64,000 bases of DNA, taken from Micromonospora rosaria (GTDB lineage Bacteria; Actinomycetota; Actinomycetes; Mycobacteriales; Micromonosporaceae). Under the pieces are notes generated by a model. The model did no database searches, was not told where the DNA came from, and was given only the letters and a program-made list of their open reading frames with translations. Below, piece by piece: positions 38,566 to 51,276 of the stretch; the first letter of the stretch is position 1, and every line of letters starts with the position of its first letter. The stretch covers positions 57,781 through 121,780 of the forward strand of contig NZ_LRQV01000004.1 in NCBI RefSeq assembly GCF_001567585.1, read 5' to 3'. The translations under genes and the position numbers were made by a program.

Positions 38566-39192
38566 GTGCCGTCCCTGGGACGACTGCATCTGGTCACCGA
38601 CACCCGACCCGGGCGGGATCCGCTCGCCGTGGTCCGGGCCGCCCTCGGCGTCGCCGGCCCCGACCTGGTCGTCCAGGTACGCGTCGAGGACGCCGCCACC
38701 GACCGCGAGGCGTACGACCTGGCCGGGCGGATCGTCGCGCTCTGCGCCCCGTACCGGGCCACCTGCCTGGTCAACGACCGGCTGCACGTGGCGCTCGCGG
38801 TCCGCGCCGACGGCGGGCACGTCGGCGCGGACGACCTGCCCGTGGACGCCGCCCGCCGGGTGCTCGGCCCGGACGCGGTGCTCGGCGCCACCGCCCGGGA
38901 GCCGGTGGCCGCCCGTGCCGCCGTCGACGCCGGGGCCGGGTACCTGGGCGTCGGGCCGTGCCACCACACCTCGACCAAGGACGGCCTGCCCGACCCGATC
39001 GGCCCGGCCGGAATCCGCGCGGTGGTCGACGCGGTCGACGTACCGGTGATCGCCATCGGCGGGGTGACCGCGGCGACCGTGCCGGCGCTGCGCGCCGCCG
39101 GGGCGTACGGGGTGGCGGTGGTCGGCGCGCTCTCCACCGCCGCCGATCCGGCGCGGGCCACTGCGGAGCTGCTCCGGGAGCTGACGTGTTAG
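38566..39192 (+). CDS. thiE: Thiamine-phosphate synthase
   Basis: 208-residue TIM-barrel enzyme that joins HMP pyrophosphate to the thiazole phosphate to form thiamin phosphate. Recognisable parts are LVTDTRPGRDPL, CLVNDRLHVALAVRADGGHVGADDLP, LGVGPCHHTSTKDGLPDPIGPAGI and VIAIGGVTA. GTG 38566 follows the GGGAGGAG at the end of the TPP riboswitch. First gene of the thi operon. A second ThiE-like gene lies at 41352. Confidence 0.93.
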   Translation: MPSLGRLHLVTDTRPGRDPLAVVRAALGVAGPDLVVQVRVEDAATDREAYDLAGRIVALCAPYRATCLVNDRLHVALAVRADGGHVGADDLPVDAARRVLGPDAVLGATAREPVAARAAVDAGAGYLGVGPCHHTSTKDGLPDPIGPAGIRAVVDAVDVPVIAIGGVTAATVPALRAAGAYGVAVVGALSTAADPARATAELLRELTC

Positions 39193-39240
39193 CAGGGGGC
39201 CCCTTTACTACCGAAAGCGTTAACAGGGGGCCCTTCCTTG
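39188..39240. repeat. GGGGCCCC palindromic element, copy 2
   Basis: Two direct half-elements, GTTAGCAGGGGGCCCCTT (39188 on) and GTTAACAGGGGGCCCTTCC (39219 on), each centred on a GGGCCC palindrome. It starts in the thiE stop and ends just before thiO. Related to the element at 31009-31056; likely a dispersed intergenic repeat of this lineage. Confidence 0.6.
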
Positions 39241-39248
39241 CGCCGGAG

Positions 39249-44490
<5,242 letters not shown>

Positions 44491-44583
44491 CCGCGCATGG
44501 CGGGCCTGACCGCGTGCCCGGCGGGCCGCCCGTCCGGCGGGGCCGGTTCGGCGGTGCCGAGCTGACAGCGGGCAGTGGTCAGG

Positions 44584-46806
44584 TCAGTCGCGGTGGTGCC
44601 GGCCGGGGGAGCGCAGCGACCGGGGGCCGACCTCCTGCTCCGGGCCGGGCCGGCCCAGCCCGGTGACCCAGTCGACGTACTCCTCGTCGTGCTCCGGCAC
44701 CGGCTCCGAGCGTTCGCGTCCCCGGTCGGTCGCGGCGGGGTCGTCCTGCTCGGGCCGGTTCCGGTTGCGCCGGAACAGGCCACGCCGGAGGGTGAACCGG
44801 CCGGCGCCCGCCTCGGCGGTGGGCGTCCGGTCGGGCTCCCCCGGGGCGTCGGCCCCGGTGGCCGCCTCCGTGGTCGCGGCCGGCTCCGGCTGGTCGTCCT
44901 CGTCCCAGGCGGGCTCCGGGTCGGTGCGGCGGGGCGGGGCGAAGGCGTTCCAACTCGGCACGTTGGCGAGGTCGGGCAGCGGGAGCCGGTCGTGCCGGGG
45001 CGGCGCGGGCTCGGGGATGGCGGCGCCGATCCCGGCGCCGTAGGGCCCGCCGTCCCCGACCGTCCCCCTCTCCGGTACGTCGAACCGGACCGCACCGGCC
45101 TCGGCGGCGGTGCCGCCCACCGTCGCCCCGCCCGAACCCGGAACCTCGGACCCCGCGCCGCTGTAGGTCGCGCCGCCCGAACCCGGAACCTCGGACGTCG
45201 CGCCGCTGTAGGTCGCGCCGCCGTGCGTCACGCTGTCGGGGCGCGGCTCGTCGGGCGTCGTGCCGCCCGGGACCGTGGCGCTGCCCGGGGTCGTGAGGCT
45301 GGGCGAGGCTGTGAGGCTGGGCGGTGCCGTGGCGCTGGGCGTCGTGCTGTCCGGCGACATGGCCGGCGGGGCCGTGGTTGCCGGGGCCGTCATCGCCGGG
45401 GCCGTGGTGGCGGGCGTCGTGCCGTCCTCGGTCGGCGGGGCGGTGGTGGCGGGGTAGGGGGCCGGGGCCGGGGCGACCGGGGCGGGCCGGGTGCCGGGGG
45501 TGGGCCGTGGCGTGGGAGTGTCCGTGCTGGTCACCGGCCACTCCCAGTGCGCGGGCGGGGGCACCGGGGGCCCGCTGGACCCGTCCGCCAGTGGTACCCC
45601 GCCCGTGGCGTCCTCGCCCGTCCCTGCCCGGTCCACCTGCGCGCCACCCACGAGACCCCCGCCGACCTCTCCTCCGGTGACCGGTACCGCGTCCACCGGC
45701 TCGCCTCCGACCGATTCCCCACCCACCGGCCCGGTGCCGGCCGTCCCGGCCGGGGACGGCGCACCGTCCGCCGACCGGTCGGTGGTCCCGACGCCGCCCT
45801 CGCCGGGCAGCCCGGTTCCGGAGGGCAGGGGGAGGAGAATATCGCTCGGTTCGACGGCCCGGACGGTCCGGGCGGGGGTGGCCGGGGGTGCGGTGGCCGT
45901 CCCCCGGCCGGTCACCGTCCGGGCGACCGACGGCCAGCCGGCACCGGTGGGCCAGCCGGGAACCGGCCACCGCCAGACGGTGGCGGCGGTGGCACCGAGC
46001 GCGCCGGTGGCGACCGCGATCAGGGCGCCGGCGTACGGGGCCGCCTGGTAGCGGTCCACTCCGGTGCCGGGACCGGCGGCCAGGTACGTGAACGCGAAAA
46101 GCGCCGGGCCGGCCACCCCGGACACGCCGGTGACCACGGGCGGGTGGCCGTGCCGGCGGGCCAGGGCACCGGTGACCGCACCGGCGATCAGGGCCACGAG
46201 GGGCAGGAGGAGCACGGCCAGGCGCTGGGCGACGTCGGGGTCGAGCCAGGCCGGCTCCAGCACCCCGAGCCGTACCGTGGGCAGCGGACCGGTGCCGAGG
46301 ATCGACGGCGTGACCGAGAGCAGCGCGAGCAGCCAGCCGGTGCCGGCGAGCAGCGCGACGTTCCAGCCCAGCGGCGGGTACAGCGGTACGGCGAGCGCGG
46401 CACCGGCCCCGACCACCGCGCCGAGCAGGGCGCAGAGCGCGACGGCCCAGACCGGGTCGACCGCGCCGAGGTCCGCCGCACGGGCCGGGCGCATGCACAG
46501 CGGTGCCACGACGGTCGCGCCGAGGCCGGCGGCACCGGCGACCGCGAGCTGCACCGCCGGGCCGACCGGCAGCCGGTCGCGGTGCGCCAGCCGGTCGGCC
46601 ACCACGGCCCCGGTGGTGGCGGCGACCGCCGCGAACCAGCCCGCCCAGACGAGTTGGGCCGGCCAGCGGTCGGCCGCCGCACCGGTGTAGTCGCCGGTGA
46701 AACGGAGGATGCCGAACGCGTAGCCGATGCCGAGTTGACCGGCGCCGGCCAGCGCACTCACCCCGAGTGCGGTGGGCAACAACCGGCCCCAGGTCCGAAA
46801 CGCCAT
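44584..46806 (-). CDS. Large membrane protein with disordered repeat-containing tail
   Basis: 740 residues; no known family recognised. Residues 1-300 hold about eight hydrophobic segments (for example LPTALGVSALAGAGQLGIGYA and LLGAVVGAGAALAVPLY). The rest is a cytoplasmic low-complexity region rich in Pro, Thr, Ala and Gly, with Thr/Pro-rich imperfect repeats and two 15-residue repeats (GGATYSGA..SEVPGS). The end is charged (RGRERSEPVPEHDEEYVDWVTGLGRPGPEQ). ATG 46806 is preceded by TAACGT and 7 nt, so it is probably leaderless. It is possibly an envelope or trafficking protein, but the sequence does not tell. Confidence 0.75.
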   Translation of the reverse strand: MAFRTWGRLLPTALGVSALAGAGQLGIGYAFGILRFTGDYTGAAADRWPAQLVWAGWFAAVAATTGAVVADRLAHRDRLPVGPAVQLAVAGAAGLGATVVAPLCMRPARAADLGAVDPVWAVALCALLGAVVGAGAALAVPLYPPLGWNVALLAGTGWLLALLSVTPSILGTGPLPTVRLGVLEPAWLDPDVAQRLAVLLLPLVALIAGAVTGALARRHGHPPVVTGVSGVAGPALFAFTYLAAGPGTGVDRYQAAPYAGALIAVATGALGATAATVWRWPVPGWPTGAGWPSVARTVTGRGTATAPPATPARTVRAVEPSDILLPLPSGTGLPGEGGVGTTDRSADGAPSPAGTAGTGPVGGESVGGEPVDAVPVTGGEVGGGLVGGAQVDRAGTGEDATGGVPLADGSSGPPVPPPAHWEWPVTSTDTPTPRPTPGTRPAPVAPAPAPYPATTAPPTEDGTTPATTAPAMTAPATTAPPAMSPDSTTPSATAPPSLTASPSLTTPGSATVPGGTTPDEPRPDSVTHGGATYSGATSEVPGSGGATYSGAGSEVPGSGGATVGGTAAEAGAVRFDVPERGTVGDGGPYGAGIGAAIPEPAPPRHDRLPLPDLANVPSWNAFAPPRRTDPEPAWDEDDQPEPAATTEAATGADAPGEPDRTPTAEAGAGRFTLRRGLFRRNRNRPEQDDPAATDRGRERSEPVPEHDEEYVDWVTGLGRPGPEQEVGPRSLRSPGRHHRD
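45131..45210 (-). repeat. 45-bp tandem repeat inside the membrane protein gene
   Basis: GAACCCGGAACCTCGGAC recurs at 45134 and 45179, an exact 45-nt period equal to 15 codons. It encodes the repeated TYSGA.SEVPGSGGA unit. The length is a multiple of three, so copy-number change would keep the frame. Confidence 0.7.
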
Positions 46807-46882
46807 GTCCGGCACGTTACGGCCCGATGCATCCGATCGCCACCTTCGCCCAGCGTGCCGCGGCGACGCGCCCTCGGCGGGT

Positions 46883-47020
46883 CTACGTGAGGTCCTCCAG
46901 GCGGGCGAAATATGTCGTGTCCCCGACACCGGTGCGCCGGAGGTGCCAGACCCGGTCGTTCTCGTCGACGGTCTCCTGGCCCACCGGGCCGGGTTCGAGG
47001 TCCTGGCTGATGCCGGTCAC
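46883..47020 (-). CDS. Small hypothetical protein, in frame downstream of the LLM gene
   Basis: 45-codon ORF: MTGISQDLEPGPVGQETVDE, then a second half containing DRVWHLRRTG, TTYFARLEDLT. Third codon positions are almost all G or C and the composition is protein-like (aromatic and charged residues). It is in the same frame as the LLM gene and separated from its TGA by a 14-bp tandem repeat, so it may be either a separate gene (GTG 47020 start) or the former C-terminal extension of the LLM protein. No family recognised. Confidence 0.5.
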   Translation of the reverse strand: MTGISQDLEPGPVGQETVDENDRVWHLRRTGVGDTTYFARLEDLT

Positions 47021-47068
47021 CTGGTCCCGGTCACCTGGTCCCGGTCACCTGGTCCCGGTCACCTGGGG
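47015..47068. repeat. 14-bp tandem repeat at the LLM 3' end
   Basis: Unit GGTCACCTGGTCCC (plus strand) begins at 47015, 47029, 47043 and 47057, nearly four copies with exact matching. Each unit carries TCAC, that is GTGA on the minus strand, providing both a stop and a GTG start in different frames. The LLM stop codon (47045-47047) lies inside the third unit. Confidence 0.85.
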
Positions 47069-47995
47069 GAGCACCTCGCTGGCGATGAGTTCCAGGTGGT
47101 CGAGGTCGGCGAGGTCGATCAGGCGCAGGTGCACCCGGGTGGTGCCGATCGCGGCGAACTCGCCGAGCCGGTCGACCAGTTGCGCGGGGGAGCCGACCAC
47201 CGGATCCTCCGGCGGCAGCGCGGTCTTGGCGTGCAGCGGAGCGGCCCGCCGCTGCGACTCGGCGTCGGTGCGCCCGATGGCGACCACGACGCCGGCGGAG
47301 AGCACCAGCGGGGCGCGGTCGGAGTCGGTGCGGCCGAACCGGTCGCAGGCTTCCAGCACCCGGTCGTACATGTCGGCGGTGTCGGCGACGGTCCGGAACG
47401 GCATGTTGAACTCGTCGGCGAACCGGGCGGCCAGTTCCGGGGTGCGCTTCGGCCCGCTGCCGCCGATGATGATCGGCGGTCCGGGCACCTGCACCGGCTT
47501 CGGCAGGGCGGGAGAGTCCCGCAGTTCGTAGTGGTCGCCGACGTAGGTGAAGGTCCCGCCCGGCGGGGTACGCCACAGCCCGGTGATCACCTCAAGTTGC
47601 TCGGAGAGCCGGTCGAAGCGCTCACCGACGGCCGGGAACGGGATGCCGTACGAGGCGTGCTCCCGCTCGTACCAGCCGGCGCCGATGCCCAGGTCGACCC
47701 GGCCGCCGCTCATCTGGTCGACCTGGGCCACCAGCACCGCGAGCGGGCCGGGCAGCCGGAAGGTGGCCGAGGTGACCAGCGTGCCGAGCCGGATCCGGCT
47801 GGTCTCCCGGGCCAGCGCGGCCAGGGTGAGCCAGGCGTCGGTCGGGCCGGGCAGGCCCGGATCGGTGCCCAGCGCCTGGTAGTGGTCGGCCCGGAGGAAG
47901 CCCTCGAACCCGCCCGCCTCGGCGAGCCGGGCGAAGCGCAACTGGTCGTCGTAGGTCGCGCCGCGGTGCGGCTCGGTGAAGACGGTCAGCCGCAT
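47045..47995 (-). CDS. LLM-class (F420-dependent type) oxidoreductase
   Basis: 316-residue luciferase-like TIM-barrel flavin/F420 oxidoreductase. Typical parts: LRFARLAEAGGFEGFLRADHY at the N-terminus, RIRLGTLVTSATFRLPGPLAVLVAQVDQMSGGRVDLGIGAGWYEREH in the middle and PPIIIGGSGPKRTPELAARFADEFN. Use of F420 rather than FMN is inferred from the actinobacterial subfamily. ATG 47995 lies four bases after the ABC ATPase stop, so the two are probably cotranscribed. The C-terminus ends inside the 14-bp tandem repeat. Confidence 0.9.
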   Translation of the reverse strand: MRLTVFTEPHRGATYDDQLRFARLAEAGGFEGFLRADHYQALGTDPGLPGPTDAWLTLAALARETSRIRLGTLVTSATFRLPGPLAVLVAQVDQMSGGRVDLGIGAGWYEREHASYGIPFPAVGERFDRLSEQLEVITGLWRTPPGGTFTYVGDHYELRDSPALPKPVQVPGPPIIIGGSGPKRTPELAARFADEFNMPFRTVADTADMYDRVLEACDRFGRTDSDRAPLVLSAGVVVAIGRTDAESQRRAAPLHAKTALPPEDPVVGSPAQLVDRLGEFAAIGTTRVHLRLIDLADLDHLELIASEVLPQVTGTR

Positions 47996-47999
47996 GGCG

Positions 48000-48821
48000 T
48001 CATGCCCCCAGGCCTGTGGCTGTCAGGGCGCCGACGCCGGCGCCGACCGGCTCGGGGGCGTCCGGCGCGTGCCGCTCCATCAACAGTTCGTGCAGGTCCG
48101 CGCTGACCCTGGCGACGTCGGCCAGGTGCGCGTTGCGGCCCAGCGAGCGCGGCCGGGGGATGTCCACCTCGACCACCTTGCGGATCCGGCCGGGGCGGGG
48201 GCTGAGCACCACCACCCGGTCGGCCAGCAGCACCGCCTCGTCGATCGAGTGGGTGACGAAGACGATCGTCGCCTTGGTCTCCATGTGCACCCGCTGCAAC
48301 TCCCCGGACAGTTCCTCGCGGGTGAGCGCGTCGAGCGCGGAGAACGGCTCGTCCATCAGCATCACCCGGGGCTCGCCGATCAGCGACCGGCACAGCGACA
48401 CCCGCTGCTGCATGCCGCCGGAGAGCTCGTGCGGCAGGCGCTTCTCGAAGCCGGCCAGCCCGGCCATGTCGAGCAGCCGCCGGGCCCGGTCGCGGTACTT
48501 CGCCCGGCTCCAGCCGAAGACCTCCACCGGCAGCAGGACGTTGTCCAGGACCGTGCGCCAGGGCAGCAGCGCCGGCTTCTGGAACAGCATGGCGATGTCC
48601 CGGCGCGGCTTGGTGATCGGGGTGCCGCCTACAGTGATCTCGCCGCCGGTCGCCGGCAGGAGGCCGGCGACCATCCGGAGCAGAGTGGACTTGCCGCAAC
48701 CGGAGCGGCCGAGCACGGCGACGAACTCGCCCTCGGCGACGTGCAGGTCGATGCCGCGCAGGGCTTCGACGTGGCCGGTGCGTCCGTGGAAGGTTCGGGA
48801 AACCCCAGAAAGTCGGATCAT
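48000..48821 (-). CDS. ABC transporter ATP-binding protein (SsuB/TauB/ThiZ type)
   Basis: 273 residues. Walker A GRSGCGKST, Q-loop FQKPALLPW, signature LSGGMQQR, Walker B VMLMDEPFSALD and the H-loop VTHSID are all present. The closest subfamily is the nitrate/sulfonate/taurine and formyl-aminopyrimidine importers. ATG 48821 follows GGAGG at somewhat long spacing; ATG 48848 would add nine residues. It is divergent from the binding protein and permease that it presumably serves, and upstream of the LLM gene. Confidence 0.9.
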   Translation of the reverse strand: MIRLSGVSRTFHGRTGHVEALRGIDLHVAEGEFVAVLGRSGCGKSTLLRMVAGLLPATGGEITVGGTPITKPRRDIAMLFQKPALLPWRTVLDNVLLPVEVFGWSRAKYRDRARRLLDMAGLAGFEKRLPHELSGGMQQRVSLCRSLIGEPRVMLMDEPFSALDALTREELSGELQRVHMETKATIVFVTHSIDEAVLLADRVVVLSPRPGRIRKVVEVDIPRPRSLGRNAHLADVARVSADLHELLMERHAPDAPEPVGAGVGALTATGLGA

Positions 48822-49101
48822 CCCCGGCTCGCCTCCTTGAGCTGCCATGAGCTGCGATGTTCTCGGGTTGGGCCAGGGTAGCGAAGGAGTGTTCACTACG
48901 AACAGTCCGGGGTGGATTTCTGTTTGTTTTCGTTCCGCAACGTGATGTGACTGGTGACCATCAGGTACAAGTCTCGTACGCTGTGCCCGCGAAGAATCCC
49001 CTCCTACGGTGGCGCCGATCTCCCCCTGGATCGGCGTCGGCGCAGTTCGACGACCCTCCCGGGTGGCTGAAGCCCCCGGTGGGAAAGGACATGGTGCACT
49101 G
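48822..49101. promoter_or_regulatory. Divergent control region of the ABC importer
   Basis: 280 bp. An AT-rich stretch near 48915-48940 and GTGACC-N17-TACGCT (48954-48982) suggest a plus-strand promoter for the binding protein; GTAC-N7-GTAC lies across its spacer and could be an operator. No TPP riboswitch signature is present here. Confidence 0.45.
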
Positions 49102-50133
49102 ATGAGAAGGCTGACCCGTACGGTCGCCGCTGCCACGCTGGCCACCGCCCTCGCCCTGGTGACCGCGTGCAGCAGCGGTTCGGACGATGCCGAACAGTCA
49201 GCAGGAGGTAACGGTGGGTCACTGGAGAAGGTGACCTACCTCACCTCTTTCGGCAACTTCGGTCGTGACGCGTACGCGTGGGTGGCAAAGGACAAGGGCT
49301 TCTTCAAGGAGGCCGGCTTCGACGTCGAGATCCAGCCCGGTCAGGGCACCAACGGCGTGATCCAGGCCGTCGTCAGCGGCAAGGCCCACTTCGGACCGAT
49401 CGACCTCACCGGTGGTCTGCTCCAGGTCGGCAACGGCCAGGCCAAGGACTTCACCGTGGTCGCCGCGATCCACCAGCGGACCATGGCCGGCATCGCCACG
49501 GTGGAGGGCAAGGGCATCGCCACGCCCAAGGACCTGGAGGGCAAGAAGCTCGCCGACGCCCCGGGCTCCGTGGTGCGCAACCTCTTCCCGACGTACGCGC
49601 GGATGGCCGGCATCGACGCCAGCAAGGTGCAGTGGGTCAACGGCAACCCGCAGGAGCTGATCGGCATCCTCGCCGCCGGCAGCGTCGACGGCATCGGCCA
49701 GTTCGTCGTCGGCCAGCCGACGATCGAGACGGTCGCCAAGAAGAAGGCCGTCATGCTGCCGTACAGCAACGTGATGCAGGACCTCTACGGCAACGCGCTG
49801 ATCACCTCCAGCAAGCTCGCCAAGGAAGACCCGGAGATGGTCAAGCGGTTCAGCGCCGCGCTGCTCAAGGGTCTGGAGTACGCCCTGGCCCACCCGCAGG
49901 AGGCCGGGGACATCCTGAAGAAGAACGTCGAGGCCAGCGTGCCGGCGGCAGCCGCCGCCGAGCTGTCGCTCATGGCCGGGTACGTCCGGTCGAACAACAC
50001 CGGTACCGCGCTCGGCACCCTGGACAACGGCCGGGTCGCCAAGAGCATCGCGATCCTGCAGGGCGCCGGCGCCCTCGACCAGAACATCACTCCGGACCAG
50101 ATCATCGACTTCAGCCTGACGCCGAAGGCCTGA
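49102..50133 (+). CDS. ABC substrate-binding lipoprotein, NMT1/SsuA type
   Basis: 343 residues. The signal sequence ends in the lipobox LVTAC with Cys23 as the lipidation site. The mature part is a type II periplasmic-binding fold of the NMT1/SsuA-like group: VTYLTSFGNFGRDAYAWVAKDKGFFKEAGFDVEIQPG at the start and IGILAAGSVDGIGQF in the centre. Ligands in this group are nitrate, sulfonates, taurine or HMP precursors, and the sequence does not decide. ATG 49102; the upstream AAAGGAC is distant, and CATGGT six bases before could mean a leaderless mRNA. Confidence 0.9.
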   Translation: MRRLTRTVAAATLATALALVTACSSGSDDAEQSAGGNGGSLEKVTYLTSFGNFGRDAYAWVAKDKGFFKEAGFDVEIQPGQGTNGVIQAVVSGKAHFGPIDLTGGLLQVGNGQAKDFTVVAAIHQRTMAGIATVEGKGIATPKDLEGKKLADAPGSVVRNLFPTYARMAGIDASKVQWVNGNPQELIGILAAGSVDGIGQFVVGQPTIETVAKKKAVMLPYSNVMQDLYGNALITSSKLAKEDPEMVKRFSAALLKGLEYALAHPQEAGDILKKNVEASVPAAAAAELSLMAGYVRSNNTGTALGTLDNGRVAKSIAILQGAGALDQNITPDQIIDFSLTPKA

Positions 50134-50151
50134 TCGGACCGTCCGTCACAC

Positions 50152-50193
50152 GGGGGTACGTCCCCGCCGGTGCTTCCGGCGAGGCGTACCCCC
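50152..50193 (+). promoter_or_regulatory. Hairpin between binding protein and permease genes
   Basis: GGGGGTACG (50152-50160) and CGTACCCCC (50185-50193), with an inner stem CGCCGG/CCGGCG and loop TGCTT. It lies 19 nt after the binding-protein stop. Such hairpins often stabilise the upstream message so the binding protein is made in excess. Confidence 0.6.
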
Positions 50194-50234
50194 CTGTCGT
50201 CGGCCGCGACGGCCGGCACGTTGAGGAGGACAAG

Positions 50235-51092
50235 ATGACTGACGTCCGGGTACCGGCGGTGCCGACACCGCCGGTCGGAGCGGACGACCCGGCGGCCGGC
50301 GGGCCGACCGGAACCGGCGCGGCGATCCGCGCCCAGGCCCCGGCGCTGCTGCTGCCCGGGGCCGGTTTGCTGGTCGCCTTCGTGGTCTGGTGGGCGACCG
50401 CCTGGCTGGAGCTGGTGCACCCGGCGGCGCTGCCCACCCCCGGCTCGGTGCTGACCGCGTTCGTCGAGAAGCCGGCGCAGATGCTCGAACACACCTGGGT
50501 CACCACCCAGGAGATCCTGCTCGGCTTCGCCCTCTCGGCGGCGGCCGGCATCCTGATCGGGCTGTCGCTGGCCGCCTCCCGCACCGTGGAGCGGATGTTC
50601 ACCCCGCTGCTGGTCGCGATCAACGCGGTACCGAAGATCACCCTCGGGCCGCTGCTGGTGGTGGCGCTCGGCTGGGGTCAGACGCCGATCCTCACGATGG
50701 TGTTCCTGCTCTGCTTCTTCCCGATCGTGCTCTCCACCGCCACCGGGCTCACCACCACCCCCGCCGACCTGGCCGAGCTGGTCCGGTCCTGGAACGCCTC
50801 CTGGTGGCAGGCGTTCCGCAAGGTCCGGTTCCCGGCCGCGCTGCCGCAGATCTTCGTCGGGCTGAAGGTCGCCATGCCGCTGGCCGCGATCGGCGCGGTG
50901 ATCGGGGAGTTCCAGGCCGGTGAGGACGGCCTGGGTTACGTCATCCAGCAGTACGCCGGCATCGGCGACACCGCCACGTCGTGGGCGGCCATCATCCTGG
51001 TCGCGCTGGTGAGCATCCTGCTCTACTCGGCGCTGATGCTCGCGGAGCGGATCGCGCTGCCCTGGGTGCGGGAGACCACCTCGAACCGCTGA
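50235..51092 (+). CDS. ABC transporter permease (SsuC/ThiX type)
   Basis: 285 residues with six expected membrane segments after a 30-residue Pro/Ala-rich cytoplasmic start. The EAA-type loop that contacts the ATPase is LVRSWNASWWQAFRKVRFPAALPQIFVGLK near residues 185-210. Conserved PLLVVALGWGQTP and AAIGAVIGEF are typical. ATG 50235 follows TTGAGGAGGACAAG. It completes the importer with the binding protein upstream and the divergent ATPase. Confidence 0.9.
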   Translation: MTDVRVPAVPTPPVGADDPAAGGPTGTGAAIRAQAPALLLPGAGLLVAFVVWWATAWLELVHPAALPTPGSVLTAFVEKPAQMLEHTWVTTQEILLGFALSAAAGILIGLSLAASRTVERMFTPLLVAINAVPKITLGPLLVVALGWGQTPILTMVFLLCFFPIVLSTATGLTTTPADLAELVRSWNASWWQAFRKVRFPAALPQIFVGLKVAMPLAAIGAVIGEFQAGEDGLGYVIQQYAGIGDTATSWAAIILVALVSILLYSALMLAERIALPWVRETTSNR

Positions 51093-51099
51093 CCGCCGC

Positions 51100-51205
51100 G
51101 GACCGTTGCGGCCCGGACGGTTGGCGGCCCGGACCGTCGGTGGTCTGGACCGTCGGCGACTTGGACCATTGGCGGCCCGGACCGTCGGTGGCGCGGACCG
51201 CCCGG
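51100..51205 (+). repeat. 16-bp minisatellite after the permease gene
   Basis: Six full and one partial copies of a unit close to GGACCGTCGGTGGCCC at 51100, 51115, 51131, 51147, 51163, 51179 and 51195, with a few substitutions. It fills most of the gap between two convergent genes and could hold or replace a terminator. Confidence 0.75.
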
Positions 51206-51276
51206 CCGGGCGGTCCGCCGACCGGAAGCTGGCCGGCCTCCCGAGCGGGGGGCCGGCCAGCCGGGTCGGTCGGGCG

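Noticed and set aside
39186..39248. ThiO start at GTG 39186 overlapping the thiE stop
   Set aside because: It would translate the palindromic repeat and a TTA codon, and adds residues before the FAD-binding strand that ThiO proteins do not have. Kept only as an alternative.
48822..49101. Second TPP riboswitch before the NMT1-type importer
   Set aside because: The CTGAGA and ACCTGATC...GGGTAATGCC parts are absent.
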